DNA of 64,000 bases from Panax quinquefolius (lineage: Eukaryota; Streptophyta; Magnoliopsida; Apiales; Araliaceae), in NCBI GenBank assembly GCA_020205615.1, contig JAINUW010000212.1:49909-113908 (forward strand). Direction: 5' to 3'. The notes below the pieces were generated by a model that saw only the letters and a program-made list of their open reading frames with translations, was not told where the DNA came from and ran no database searches. Each line of letters starts with the position of its first letter. Positions within the stretch are counted from its first letter, which is position 1. Positions 1 to 11,728 of the stretch are shown piece after piece. The position numbers were made by a program, and so were the translations under genes.

Positions 1-724
1 ATCTATAAAATGATACGGCTTTCTCTTCTTTTAGGCTGTGGGACAAAGACAAACTGTAGAAATCTACTTTACAGTAAATGCTTTCAATCGTTTCCATATA
101 TCATGGAAAGAGTTATTGGCTCCTAAAGCAAAGACTTAGCCAACACAATCGGATTTAGTTTAATGATTTTTCTTTGGCTTAAGTACCGTTTAAAATTTCT
201 TGAAGGCACTGAAAAAACTTGTTGAACACTAGCAACTCTGGGGTTAACATCGTGGTGACCATCATATTCTACCTGCTTGGTGTTAACATTTGAAAGAGAT
301 ATCACATTGAAACTAAAGAAGCTAAGACAGATATCCCCCTTGATGAAGGATAATGAGTCAATGACTGAAATTGTCCTTTACTTGCTAGAGAATTAGTTGA
401 TGTCACAACTAGAAATGTTGTAGATGTTTTGGTAGGAACATTTGCATCTACTTGTAGATGTTGCATTTTTCAAGGCTTTATTGTTGGCATCTGATGTTAA
501 CTAGACAGGTTGCTTGCAACGATATAACTAGCACTGTAGTCATAGCTAGAGATACTGGCGTCCTTAGCGCTGGTTTTTTTGCAGGAATTAGAGCTTTTCT
601 TTGTGGTTCGGCTTTAAGGGTGTCCACTGCTAGTGTTCTGCTTGGAGGTTGGATTTCATGCTCTTTAAGGATGTAATGTTGTTTAAGTGTACTGCTCTTG
701 AACCGCACTCTAAGGATCAAGACC
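1..724. other. Unrecognised low-copy stretch, possible gene remnant
   Basis: This stretch matches nothing else in the window and has a more balanced base composition than the repeats. On the minus strand two short open frames (about 478-759 and 123-305) and an open stretch between them in a third frame could be pieces of one broken coding region. One piece is rich in Pro, Lys and Ala around residues 35-65 of the 478-759 frame. I do not recognise a domain. The first 13 residues of that frame come from the adjacent foldback element, so at least that start is not original. It could equally be ordinary non-coding DNA. Confidence 0.25.
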
Positions 725-911
725 ATAAGTCTTAAATAACATAATTCCTTAAATAGCATAATTCTTTAAAACGACGTCGTTTTGGAGTGGCTTAAAAGAG
801 AGTGGTCTCACTTGTTTTTCTTTTATTTACAAAAATGTTACTCGCGGTCACTTCAAAACGACGTCGTTTTAAGGAATTATTATTTAAGGAATTATGTTAT
901 TTAAGACTTAT
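725..911. mobile_element. Foldback MITE-like element 1
   Basis: The two ends are inverted copies of each other: ATAAGTCTTAAATAAC on the left is answered by its reverse complement on the right. The arms continue inward through CATAATTCCTTAAAT to a 16-base palindrome, AAAACGACGTCGTTTT, present in both arms. The centre is a short unrelated loop. There is no coding capacity. Size (187 bp), near-perfect hairpin and AT-rich ends fit a non-autonomous MITE. I cannot assign a superfamily, because the target duplication is hidden in the palindromic TAA/TTA ends. Confidence 0.75.
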
Positions 912-951
912 CTTCTTTCTATATCTGATCCGTCTCAAAAGTTTAACCTTA

Positions 952-1111
952 AAAAGCGAACAAAAGAGCGAAACCGTTTTTTTTGGTGTCTATGGCGACG
1001 ATTCGATCCGTCGCCATAGCCATATAGTCTTTGATTTGACGGATCGAACTGTCGCCATATACACCAAAGACTGACGGTTAAAGTCTTTGATTCGCTTTAA
1101 GAGTTCGCTTT
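952..1111. mobile_element. Foldback MITE-like element 2
   Basis: A second hairpin-forming unit lies about 40 bp from the first. The left arm runs AAAGCGAAC, GAGCGAAACCG, TTTGGTGT, TATGGCGAC, GATCCGTC, and the right arm carries the same blocks in inverted order. The blocks are separated by small indels, so the arms are diverged. A further inverted copy of TATGGCGAC sits in the loop. It is followed directly by a TA microsatellite. No coding capacity. Confidence 0.6.
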
Positions 1112-1113
1112 AG

Positions 1114-1115
<2 letters not shown>

Positions 1116-1170
<55 letters not shown>
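1116..1170. repeat. (TA)n microsatellite
   Basis: About 27 uninterrupted TA dinucleotides directly follow foldback element 2. The next ~100 bp up to the B1 target site show no feature I recognise. Confidence 0.95.
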
Positions 1171-1173
<3 letters not shown>

Positions 1174-1268
1174 AGCGGACCCTGAGTGGGTCACTGTGGG
1201 GTCACTTGCAGTCACTCCTCTCTTTTTTGCCTTTTCTAATTTTAGGGGCAAAGTGGTAATTTCAGGAG

Positions 1269-1273
1269 TTAAA
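1269..1273. repeat. Left target-site duplication of B1 (TTAAA)
   Basis: TTAAA stands immediately before the TGTAAG start of the B1 LTR and recurs immediately after the TCACA end of its 3' LTR at 16127-16131. A 5-bp duplication is the expected footprint of a Ty3/gypsy integrase. Confidence 0.9.
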
Positions 1274-1740
1274 TGTAAGACCCCATCTTTTATAAATAAA
1301 GATGAATTTTTCTATAAATATTATTTTTGAATATTATGGAATAAATTTGATATAATGTTATAGTTGTGGGTAATATTTATAAATTTTGCAAAAGTATGCA
1401 AGTTGTTATAAAATATTCGTTTGGTGGGAATATTCTTTTTGTTAGGGAATATTAAATCTGATGGCTCAATCGTTGGTGGTCCTAATAATGTAATTATTAT
1501 TGTCGGATCGAGAAAACGACAAAAATATTTTATAAAAATAACGGTACGGAGTGTTACCGTTAAAAGCATTGAAACTACCCGGTGGTAAGAAAAGAATGTC
1601 TGGCGTGTAGTTGCGTAGAAGACACGGTATTGATTATTGACGCTTACGTGAGAAGTCACTCATTTATGCTTTCAATTATTCTACTGATGAATTCACGATC
1701 ATATCTCTTATATTATTGATTCAATTATTGTCACGATGAT
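1274..1740 (+). repeat. B1 5' LTR, proximal part
   Basis: First ~465 bp of the LTR, beginning TGTAAGACCCC. It aligns in reverse complement to 19530-19996, 27010-27488 and 34470-34933. It stops in the sequence ATTGTCAC, where the other copies continue AAGATCATCC, because element A is inserted there. Confidence 0.9.
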
Positions 1741-4571
1741 CGTGACGCGCCCAAAATAGGTCCATTCCATCCAACCCATTTCGAAAGTCGCCAAATCGTA
1801 GATACGAAATAACTACAACTTTATTATTACAACATATAAAGCGTGAGTTTAAATACGAGGATATTGCCATCTGAGCAATATCCACACGCAAATAAATCCC
1901 CATCATAATTATTAATTCATTATTTTACAAAATGGTGAGGACTACTAAACAACTCTCTCAGAGTAACCTTCATTCCATACCCCATTAAGATTTCATTACA
2001 TTCTGCGCCCTCGAGAAGAAAAATGGAACAACGAGGAAAAGGGTGAGCTCAACTAAAGGTAAAGAATAATATTATGACTAAGATAATATGCAACAAATTA
2101 TCGTTAGTCTTCAATGAGGAAAAATCGATAGAATCTGATGAGCAACAAATTTTAAATCAATATTCGCGGTGAAATAATAATTCATAGAAAGTTACGTAGA
2201 GAATGAAATCTACTATAATCTATGAATTTAACGATTCCATCATCAATATTTTATCCCTCGTAACATCAATCGATATACATACGGAATCAAATATTCATCT
2301 TGCTGACCTACTGCCAAAGATATTCATGATTAATTCATATTCATTTAAACACCTATTCATCTGCACTACGGCCAAAGATATTAATCAATCCGGTCATATT
2401 CATCTCAACACTGCTCATCTGCAGACTCTGGGCCAAAGATATTCTTCAGAAATCATTCATCTTGCACTACTGGGGCCAAAGATATTCAATAATATCATCA
2501 TTTAAGGCGAGGATGATGAAAAATATTTTAAAAAAGCGAATCCAAATGAAACAAAACGACAAGGATTAAGGATTAAGGATTAAGTCTTGGTTTTATCCAC
2601 GTCCAAAAATACCTCAAAAATAATCATAGTGGTGTAAAATTGAGAATGATCAAAACATGGATACAATCGAGAGTTAGTATCCGAATAGATGTTTTAGACG
2701 AAAAGAAAAATTTTATTTTTCTATTGAATAATCAGTATCGTGAATAGTCTTGAGTATCGTGAATAGTCTTAGATATCGTGAATAAGAATCTCAAACACCA
2801 AAAGATAGAAATTCCACATAAAAACATCTTCACGCTTCATGAATAGTCTTTCGTGAATAAGAACTCGTGAATAGTAACTCATGAATAGTAACTCGTGAAT
2901 AATAACTTCATGAATAAGTAACCCCAGACATGAAAAAGTTCCAAATTTGATAAAACTTGGATCGACATTTCAAAGATAATGATATTGAAGAAATAATATC
3001 ATTACTTAAAAAAAAATAATATCCCTTACCTCGAAAGATTAAGACTTTTAATTTAAACACCGGATATAAAATTTATGACTTGGACTTGCAGCAGTATAAG
3101 CAATACTCAAAGTATACTCAAAATACTCACAAGAATCATTTCGATAATATAGAGAGAAAACTTCAGTTTCGGGTGTGATTTTCAATTCTAACCCAAGACC
3201 CTATTTATAGGAAATTGCTTGAACCAAAAAGAAAATTTAATATAATATTAATATATTTAATAAATTCTCTACGCTCATCTAGACAATCTGATCTCAGCCA
3301 TCAAGCACACGTTAAAGATGGCCAACAACATTTGAAAAACGTTTTTCTTAAAAAACATAATTAAAACTTCCAAAAATTAATTATTTTGAACCGGAACTTG
3401 ATAATTCATAATAAATAGCCCTTTCATCAGAAAATTGAATCTCATGAGTTTTTATAGGAAATTCAATTTTCTACAACTTGCGAGAAGAAAGTTTTTCCAA
3501 ATTCCAAATGTAAATTGACCAAATCCTCAAACCAGGCGATTTTACAAAATTTATAATCAAATTTCACCAAGAAATGGGGTCCATTAAACACACAAAACAT
3601 GTGTTAATCATTTATTGCAACAAAAATACTCTTCCTCCTCGTATACTCATATATCCCACATTCGTTGTAAAAATATCACCGTTAATATATTATTAAAATA
3701 ATATATTTAAATGAATTATTTTATCGAGAAAAAGATAAAATTTTAATTTTCAACAATTGTCACCATAAAAATTTTCTCCATCTATATCCACATAAAATCA
3801 ATATTTTTCTCATCATATGAATCGATAATTAATTATTCGCAAATAATATTATAGAATCACAATATCGACAAACCGGCGGTTCAGGGAAGAGGGGCTTTCA
3901 ATAAGAATTTCTTCTTCTGCGGCGTATGCAATTAGGTGACCAAACCTCTCCTTGAAGCGTAACTTTCTAGACATTGCCAATAATGTTATCTAATAATATT
4001 ATTCGGATAATATGAATTATTAGCTTCGATAATGAAAAGATCTTGTGTAATGACAATTATTGAAACAACAACAATATAAAATATCAACGCGACAATTATT
4101 AACTCGATAAAATAATTGAACAAGAATTATCGTAACCATTATTGAGTAAAGGCTTTTACGTAAGAATCAATAATTGGTGCAATCTGGTATCTGTTCGCTT
4201 TCAACAACGCGTATTAGTGTGTTTTAACCACCGGGTATTCAACAATATTAACTTGAATAACTACTCTGCTAGTTATTTAAAAACAACTTATATTTGTCGT
4301 TTCTTTCATCGATCCAATCGCTCAAGTTATGGGGCCCACACATGCCATTGGCTATTGGCGCAGTAAATGCGAATATTCCACAAGCGATCTGAATATTCCA
4401 CGACCAAAACGAATATTCCCAAGCGATAATGAATATTTTATAACCACTTGCTTAATTTGAAATATTTGCATATTTAACCCTTAACTATTCACATTAATCA
4501 AATCAACCCTTCTTATTTCAAAATAATAAATAAAGGAAATTCCTTTTATTTAAAAATTTGGGGTCTTCTGA
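1741..4571 (-). repeat. A 3' LTR
   Basis: Reads, in the element's direction, from GGGGTCTTCTGA (degraded TGTAAGACCCC) at 4571 down to the CCCAAAATAGG end at 1741. It contains the CAAAGATATTC repeat array at about 2290-2490, the GTGAATAGT array at about 2730-2930, and a TATA box as CTATTTATAG at 3201-3210. It is collinear with 8546-11364 over its whole length. Confidence 0.92.
3201..3210 (-). promoter_or_regulatory. TATA box of A 3' LTR
   Basis: CTATAAATAG on the minus strand. The same decamer or a one-base variant occupies the equivalent place in all family-1 LTRs here, upstream of an untranslated leader with the GTGAATAGT array. Confidence 0.6.
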
Positions 4572-4900
4572 CCTCCCTCCTTATGAAATTTCGTCCTCGA
4601 AATTGACGACGCACTGGTGTTTTGAAAAGGTGAGGATACCTCGCTTTCATTTCCGTTTCCAACTCCCGTGTCATTTCTCTATAAGCATGATTCCTCCACA
4701 AAACTTTAACTTGTGGTATAACCTTTCTTGGCGTAGGACATGCTCCTTCCTATCCAAAATCTTGGTGGTACCTCCTCATACGTTAAGTCTTCTACTATCT
4801 CGTCCGGTTCTAACTCTATAATGTGGTTCGGGTCTTTCACATATTCTGAAATACAGATATGTGAAACACATTATGAACACGAGACATACTCTTGAGGTAA
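4572..4900 (-). pseudogene. A chromodomain and polypurine tract
   Basis: The polypurine tract (minus strand CATAAGGAGGGAGG) abuts the LTR. Upstream of it the minus strand encodes, in pieces, the end of the integrase polyprotein: a stretch resembling KVLWRNH, then an acidic Glu/Met/Lys segment ending in RYPHL. This matches the chromodomain that chromoviruses use to guide integration to marked heterochromatin. Frames are broken by small indels, so no continuous product is possible as read. Confidence 0.75.
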
Positions 4901-6204
4901 CGCAAGTCTATAAGCTTCATTTCCTACTCGGTCAAGAATTTGAAATGGACCGATAAATCGTGGATCGAGCTTTCCTCTCTTCCCAAATCTTGTAACTCCC
5001 TTCCACGTGGAAGCAACTCGCAACAATACATGATCCCTACATTAAATTCCACGTCCTTTCGATGAAGATCCGCAGATAACTCTTTTGTCGATCTTGTGCC
5101 GCTTTTATATCGTTGTCGAATCATTTGGATCTTTTCGGTGAGTCATACGCATTTAACTCCGGGTCCCAACAATGTTGCTTCACCCACCTCATCCCAACAT
5201 ATTGGAGAACGACATTTTCGTCCATATAATGCTTCGAATGGAACCATGCCTATATTTGTTTAATAACTATTGTTGTATGAGAATTCCACCGATGGCAAGT
5301 GCTTATCCCAACTTCCTTTGAAATCTAGGACACGAGTTTTAATATATCTTCAAGAGTTTGAGTAGTCTTTACGATTACCCATCCGTTTGAGGATGGTATG
5401 CCAAACCGAATCGTAAATTGCGTCTATAGCTTTCTAACCCAAAATCATGAAGTGAATCTTGGGTCACGATCTAAAACTATGGATCTTGGCATGCCATGCA
5501 ATCTCACAATCGCATTTACGTACATCTGAGAGAAAGGCGTTCAAGGAATAAGTCTCTCGATCGGTAAGAAATGAAGCGAGACTTGGTTAATCTATCAACA
5601 ATAACCCAAATAGCATTGATGCCTTGAGAAACCGCAGGAAGACCCGTGCTTGAAATCCATAGTAATGTGTTCCCACTTCCATTCAGGAATCTCAAGTGGT
5701 TGCAACGGACCCTTAGGTACAAGATGCTACGCCTTTACACGTTGGCAAGTTAAACACATCGAGATAAACTTTGCAATCTCTCTCTTCATATTGTTCCACC
5801 AAAATGTATGTCAAGATCACGATACATTTTAGTACTTCAGGATGGATTGCAAATGGCGTATTATTGTGTGCCTCCATCATAATCTTGTACTTCAAATCAG
5901 TCGTTAGAACACAAAGTCTAGAGTGGACTCAAGTATTCCTTCTTCATCAATTCTCGCCCTTCGGAATAGCTCCTTCTTGTACTTTCTTCTTCATAATACG
6001 CATCAACTCAAGATTCGGTGGCTTGAGCAACCTTAACTTTTCTATTAAAGTTGGCTCTGTCGTATACTTGACATCATCGCACTTTCGTTTAGCATATAAT
6101 CTTCTACTCATCGCATCACCTACCACGCGTTCGCTTTTCCAGGATGGCATGATCGAACATGTCTTTGAAATGAGTCTCTCTTGAGTTCTTGAAGCTCTTC
6201 CCAC
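4900..6204 (-). pseudogene. A integrase, broken
   Basis: Minus-strand pieces match gypsy integrase in order. Around 5700-5890 lie parts of the zinc-binding head (YNIMMEAHNTPFAIHP-like, then a WWSNMKRE-like motif degraded to EQYEERD). Around 5520-5700 lies the core segment with [11 protein letters not shown] followed by FISYR. Around 4930-5100 lies the C-terminal part. The DDE core is split across at least three frames. The equivalent segments in C (20531-21671) are much better preserved. Confidence 0.85.
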
Positions 6205-6640
6205 ATTCCTTGCTTCATTCGAATTTTGTATCTCTACGAGTCAAATTGCGTTAATGGAATAGCGATTCGAGAATATCCTTCAACGAATCTCGATAATAAC
6301 CAACTAAGCACAGAAAGCTACGTATTTCGACATCGACTTAGGTTGCTCTCAACCGCGACTCATATCCCAATCTTGGATAAGACGTCACAATGACACCTAT
6401 CGATTTATTATCGCATCGAATATGGCGTCCCTACGGAGAATTCGGCTTGGGTGAATTCACAAAGGAAGTCACAAGATAAAGGCTCGGTACAAAATTCTAT
6501 AGTTGAATTTTTAACTCTCAAGTTCAATAGAGTCATTCGATATGAGATTTTAGAAATGAGTTTTGTCTAGGGTTCAAAGTCGATACAAAATTTAATATCG
6601 AAGCTTTGGGAGTAAGCCAAGAAATTCTCTTGAAATACGT
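6205..6640 (-). pseudogene. A RT/RNase H scraps around deletions
   Basis: Only the thumb end of RT (about 6205-6340) and the linker before RT (about 6500-6640) can be aligned to element G, where the same landmarks are about 650 bp apart instead of 200. RNase H, which lies at 60660-61010 in G, is reduced to a direct join near 6160-6190. No [14 protein letters not shown] or RNase H motif remains. Two separate deletions explain the short internal region. Confidence 0.75.
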
Positions 6641-7130
6641 CGGGAAAAAATCAATAACAACAAGAATATTATTCAAATCGGCGTGTCTTTATTCAAATCC
6701 ATAACATGGATTAGAAAAACCGACATCCGTAATAAACGAATGACTTCATAGCTTGATATGAAAATGTTTGACTCTGATGGTTTGATTGCTTGAATTGAAT
6801 AACGGAGTTGCTTAGGAATATGAAAACTAATGACCTTACAAAAGCAATCAATTTGGCATGATGAGTAGTTAACCTTAAAATCACATCAAAAGCAAATATC
6901 TCTATAGAAATAAGGTTAACGGTAATGTGATAGTGCCAACTTGAATCAAGCAAGATTTTTAAACAACGGATGTAATGAAAGTTTTCTCTGAGTCTCCATA
7001 AATAGGTCAAAGTCTAATTTCTCCGTAGTCGAGTTCAAACGTTGGCAAAAGCAAAGAGATAAAAGAATGGGTAGAAACCAGAAGATCTAGTAAGGTATAA
7101 ACTTCGCATGAATTTATAATTAACTAACCT
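6640..7130 (-). pseudogene. A aspartic protease, broken
   Basis: The minus strand carries the family-1 protease: a YTLL motif followed by a disturbed D-S-G region at about 7070-7100 and a THSF-like continuation, then the ISIEIFAFDVILRL-type strand at about 6870-6920 that ends this domain in E and G. The catalytic Asp context is shifted by an indel. Confidence 0.75.
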
Positions 7131-8369
7131 GCTAACCGTTCGCTCGTTCTCGCATTTTTGACCCAATCACGACAAAACGCTCTTCAGAAGGCAGATTGAC
7201 TTTGACTTTTTGGGACATCCTTTTGAGTCACCATTCCATTTGGATCGGTTTTGATATCGTCTGATCTCGGCGATATGTCCTTCTTTTCCACAATTATAGC
7301 ATACCTTAAAGCTGTTGTGGACGGTTTGGTGATATGTCCCTCTTTCCCGCATTTATAGCATATAATGGTGGTGGTCGTTCTCCTCCCTTAGAACTGAATT
7401 CTTCTTGCCGGCGTCTTGGCATGGTCGTTGTTGAATCTCTCTTTTAAAATCTCCTCCCACTCGCTTCTTATTTTCATGGCCACGATTACCACGGAGTGGT
7501 TACCGCCTTTAATCTCGTATTCTTCTTTCTCCATTTGGTTATCGTTATTCGATGATCGCTTATCTTGGTATGATCCTGGTTATGGTCCCTCGGTTGAGCG
7601 TACTCGTTATCTCGCTTCAACAATTGAGCCCATTGTGACAACATCTGAATAGAGAGAAAATTTATGAGAAATGAGATCTTGGCGTATGTCGGGTTTCAAA
7701 CCTCTCGAAACATCCGCGTCATACGTTCCTCATTCTCCACCAAATGAGGTGCTGAACACGGATAACTCCGCGAACTTCGCCTCGTCTTTGGGACACCGTG
7801 CCATGTTATTCTCGCTTTCTAGTCTAATAAACTCCACTTCCGTATAGCCGAATACTTTCGAGGAAGTACTTGTCGTTCAGGCTATTTCTCAAAACATCTC
7901 CGTGACATCTTTGAGTGCGAAATTTGGATGGGTGCGCTCACTGATTCCCACCGATGAATGCCTCGCCACACGGAACATAAAGGTGGCGAATGGAACTTCT
8001 GTTCCTCCAGTGCATCCCAAGACATCGAATATCTTGATAATTTGTTTGACCCACGTCTCGCCTTTAATCGGATCCGGCTTTCCCGCATTCGGTGGTCCCA
8101 CTCTTTGAAGCGCTTGGGTTGTGACCACCAGTGAATTGCTTATCATTTCCTCTCTGTATTTTGAACACGAGTCTCCACAAATGCGATTTTGCATGAGCTG
8201 CGAAAAAACTTCTAAACATCCCTCGTTCTCATCTTTCGATTGGTGTTGTTCACGGGAGGAACATTGCCCGACTGTCAGACGTTCTCCTCGTTGGTGAAGA
8301 CAGGCATCTCCACGGTCTCATTTACTCCATCATTAATATTCTCAATCGACATTCTCAAATCATCGTCAT
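7130..8369 (-). pseudogene. A gag, broken
   Basis: The likely start is the ATG at 8369-8367, matching the E start at 41299. The central Gag segment at about 7890-8190 contains the family signature KIFDVLGC and a FATFM-type motif. Near the C-terminus a CCHC zinc knuckle reads CYNCGKEGH (about 7270-7310), and a second, upstream knuckle is degraded (7330-7380). Gag would coat the RNA genome in cytoplasmic particles. Several frameshifts separate these blocks. Confidence 0.85.
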
Positions 8370-8530
8370 AAACAAAGGGTTAATTAAAGAAATCAATATA
8401 TCACATAATATCCCTATATCTTTGACGACTAACTAACAAATAAGCTTAGGCGAGGACACACTAGCGAAGGATTTACTCGTCTCTCCCTCATAGTTCTATT
8501 CCCGATCTCGCCATGGAGATCATATCCTAA

Positions 8531-8545
8531 GCTACGATACCCAAC
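8531..8545 (-). other. A primer-binding site
   Basis: Directly inside the 5' LTR the minus strand reads TGGGTATCGTAGCTT. It resembles the TGGTATCAGAGC complementary to the 3' end of initiator tRNA-Met but departs from it within CAGAG, as do all copies in this window. Confidence 0.75.
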
Positions 8546-9084
8546 CGTGGCGCCCCAAAATAGGTCCATTCCATCCAACCCATTCGAGTCGCCAAATACA
8601 TGGATGCGAAATAACTACAACTTTATTATTATAACATATAAAGCTGTGAGTTTAAATACGAGATATTGTCATCTACAAACAATATCCACACGCAAATAAA
8701 TCCCCATCATAATTATTAATTCATTATTTTACAAAATGGTGAAGACTACTAAACAACTCTCTCTAGAACCTTCATTCCATACCCCGACTAGTACTACATT
8801 ACATTCTCGCCCCCCCGAGAAGAAAAATGGAACAAACGAGGAAAAGGGTGAGCTCAACTAGCCCAATAAAGAATATTATGACTAAGATAATATCAACAAA
8901 TTATCGTTAGTCTTCAACGAGGAAAAATCGATAGAATACAATATACAATAAATTTTAAATCAATATTCATGATGAAATAATAATTCATAGAAGAGTTACG
9001 TAGAGAATGAAATCTACTATAATCTATGAATTTAACGATCCATCATCAATATTTTATCCTGTAACATCAATCAATATACATCCG

Positions 9085-9300
9085 GAATCAAATATTCATC
9101 TTTGCACTACTGAGCCAAAGATATTCATCGATTAAGTCGTGTTCATTTAAACACTGTTCATCTTTGCACTACTGAGCCAAAGATATTAATCAATCGATCA
9201 TATTCATCTCAACACTGTTCATCTTTGCACTACTGAGCCAAAGATATTCTTCAGAAATCATTCATCTTTGCACTACTGAGCCAAAGATATTCAATAATAT
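9085..9300 (-). repeat. Four-unit CAAAGATATTC array in A 5' LTR
   Basis: Four units of ~45-65 bp share TTCATCTTTGCACTACTGAG then CCAAAGATATT. The array recurs in every family-1 LTR here (2290-2490, 40448-40600, 47790-47940, 54425-54600, 56900-57135). It lies downstream of the TATA box, so it would be in the transcribed leader. Confidence 0.85.
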
Positions 9301-9539
9301 CATCATTTAAGATCGAGGATGATGAAAAATATTTTTAAAGAAGCGAATCCAAATTGAAACAAAATGACAAGGATTAAGGATTAAGATTTCGTACTTGGTT
9401 TTATCCACGCCCAAAAATACCTCAAAAATAATCATAGTGGTGTAAAATTGAGAATGATCAAAACATGGATCTGATCGGAGTTAGTATCCGAATAGATGTT
9501 TTAGACGAAAAGAAGAAATTTTATTTTTCGATTGAATAA

Positions 9540-9730
9540 TCAGATATATCGTGAATAGTCTGCCAGTATATCGTGAATAGTAACTCCGATATCAAAAGAT
9601 GAAATTACAAAAACATCTTCACGCTTCATGAAGATAGAAATTGAATAAAGTAACTCGTGAATAGTAAGCTTCATGAATAGTAACTCGTGAATAGTAACTC
9701 GTGAATAAGTAACTCGTGAATAGTAACCCC
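9540..9730 (-). repeat. GTGAATAGTAACTC short tandem array in A 5' LTR
   Basis: Repeats of 14-20 bp built on CGTGAATAGTAACT occur at least six times. Equivalent arrays are at 2730-2930, 54830-54950 and 57370-57600, and a shorter one in E (about 40145-40210). Confidence 0.8.
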
Positions 9731-9997
9731 GAGCATGAAAAAGTTCCAAATTTGATAAAACTTGGATCGACATTTCAAAGATAATGATATTGAAGAAATA
9801 ATATCATTACGAAAAAAAATAATATCCCTTACCTCGAAAGATTAGTACTTTAATTTGAAACAGGATATAGGCTATGACTTGGACTTGCACCGTATAGCAA
9901 TACTCAAAGTATACTCAAAATACTCACAAGAATACATTTCAATAATATAGAGAGAAAACTTGGGTTTACGGTGTGATTTTCAATTTAACCTAAGCAC

Positions 9998-10007
9998 CTA
10001 TTTATAG
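9998..10007 (-). promoter_or_regulatory. TATA box of A 5' LTR
   Basis: CTATAAATAG on the minus strand at the same LTR position as the other family-1 copies. This is the LTR that would drive transcription of A. Confidence 0.6.
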
Positions 10008-11535
10008 GAAATTGCTTAGAACACCAAAGCGTGAAAATTTAATATAATATTAATATATTTAATAAATTCTCTACGCTCATCTAGACAATCTGATCTCACC
10101 ATCAAGCACATGTTAAAGATGGCCAACAACATTTGAAAATCGTTTTTCTTAAAAACATAATTAAAACTTCCAAAATTAATTATTTTGAGCTTGAACTTCA
10201 ATAATTCATAATAAATAGCCCTTTCATCAGAAAATTCGAATCTCGCATGAGTTTTTATAGGAAATTCAATTCTCTACAACTTTGCGGAAGAAAGTTTTTC
10301 CAAATTCCAAACAGAAATTGGTAAAGAAATCCTCAAGCAGGCGATTTTACAATTTATAATCAAATTTCGATTCAAGAAATGGGGTCCACAGACACACAAA
10401 ACATGTGTTAATCATTTATTGCAACAAAAATACTCTTCCTCCTCGTATACTCATATATCCCACATTCGTTGTAAAAATATCACCGTTAATATATTATTAA
10501 AATAATATATTTAAATGAATTATTTTATCGAGAAAAAGATAAAATTTCAATTTTCAACAATTGTCACCATAAAATTTTCTCCATCTATATCCACATAAAA
10601 TCAATATTTTCTCATCATATGAATCAATAATTAATTATTCGCAAATAATATTATAGAATCACTGATATTGACAACGAGCGTGGTTCTCAGGAAGAGGGGC
10701 TTTCGATAAGAATTTCTTCTTCTTGGCGCCATGATTAGGTGACCAAACCTCTCCTTGGGCGAGAACTTTCTAGACATTGCCAATAATGTTATCTAATAAT
10801 ATTATTGGATAATATGAATTATTAGCCGATAATGAAAGATCTTGTGTAATGACAATTATTGAAATAACAACAATATAAAATATCAACGCGACAATTATTA
10901 ACTCGATAAAATCTTTGAGCGGTAATTCTTCGTAACCATTATTGAGTAGTGTCTTCTTACGTAAGAATCAATAATTGGTGCAATCTGGTATCTTATTGCT
11001 TTCAACAACAGCGTATTAGTGTGTTTTAACCACCGGGTATTCCAACAAGATAATAGCAGAATAACTACTACTAGTTATTTAAAAATAACTTATATTTGTC
11101 GTTTTCTTCATCCAATCGCTTTTTAGTTATGGGGCCCATTACATGGTCATTTTGCCGTCAGCATACGAATATTCACAAAAGATTGAATATTCCACGACCA
11201 AACGAATATTTCCAAGCGATAATGAATATTTTATAACCACTTGCTTAATTTGAAATATTTGCATATTTAACCCTTAACTATCCACATTAATCAAATCAAC
11301 CCTTCTTATTTCAAAATAATAAATAAAGGAAATTCCTTTTATTTAAAAATTTTAGGGTCTTACAAAGATTATCATCGTATAATATGTTATAGTATTAAAT
11401 CAATAATTGAGGGCAACAGTTATAAATGATTAATAATTGTTGAAAGATTAAATATGTGTTGATGAAAAAAAAATGATTTGTGGTAAGTTTGATTATTTTA
11501 TGGGGGCTCATATGTCATCATCTAAGAGTCCCTTC

Positions 11536-11720
11536 GTCATCGATAAGTAATTACCCCTCTTGGAATAGTATTTACCTTCGTCGATAAGTAATTACCTTCG
11601 TCAATAGTAATTACCCTTGTGAATAGTATTTACCTTCGCCAATCGATAGTAATTACCCTTGTGAATAGTATTTACCTTCGTCGATAGTATTTACCTTTCG
11701 TTAATAGTAATTACCTTTAC
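11536..11720 (+). repeat. GTAATTACC / GTATTTACC alternating array in B1 LTR
   Basis: About nine units of 18-21 bp alternate between GTAATTACCCTTGTGAATA and GTATTTACCTTCGTCGATA. The array lies just upstream of the TATA box, in U3, where retrotransposon enhancers usually sit. Inverted-orientation copies are at 19180-19385, 26630-26860 and 34110-34320. Confidence 0.85.
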
Positions 11721-11728
11721 GCAGACGT

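Larger units (their letters stand above)
1741..11364 (-). mobile_element. A: family-1 Ty3/gypsy chromovirus nested in the B1 LTR
   Basis: Two ~2.8 kb LTRs (1741-4571 and 8546-11364) flank a ~4.0 kb internal region read on the minus strand. The internal region holds gag, protease, scraps of RT, integrase and chromodomain, next to a purine tract and a tRNA-Met-like primer site. It is ~0.75 kb shorter than the internal regions of E and G because most of RT and RNase H is missing. The right junction reads TCTTACA then AAGAT. The left junction reads GATGAT before the LTR, so the 5-bp duplication (expected AAGAT) is imperfect on that side. A cannot encode its own reverse transcriptase. Confidence 0.93.
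8546..11364 (-). repeat. A 5' LTR
   Basis: Collinear with 1741-4571. Holds the cleanest CTTTGCACTACTGAGCC repeat array in the window (9085-9300), the GTGAATAGTAACTC array (9540-9730) and the TATA box CTATTTATAG at 9998-10007. Ends GGGTCTTACA before AAGAT. Confidence 0.92.

Noticed and set aside
802..1074. 90-codon open frame on the plus strand
   Set aside because: It runs across both foldback elements, and its peptide repeats that of the inverted arm (ELCYLRL appears on both strands).
2203..2505. 100-codon open frame in the A LTR and similar ones at 40251-40493 and 56829-57206
   Set aside because: They lie in the CAAAGATATTC array of the family-1 LTR and reflect its repeats.
9085..9300. CRISPR-like regular repeats
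   Set aside because: Units are 45-65 bp, the intervening sequence is itself repeated, and the array sits in a retrotransposon LTR of a plant genome.
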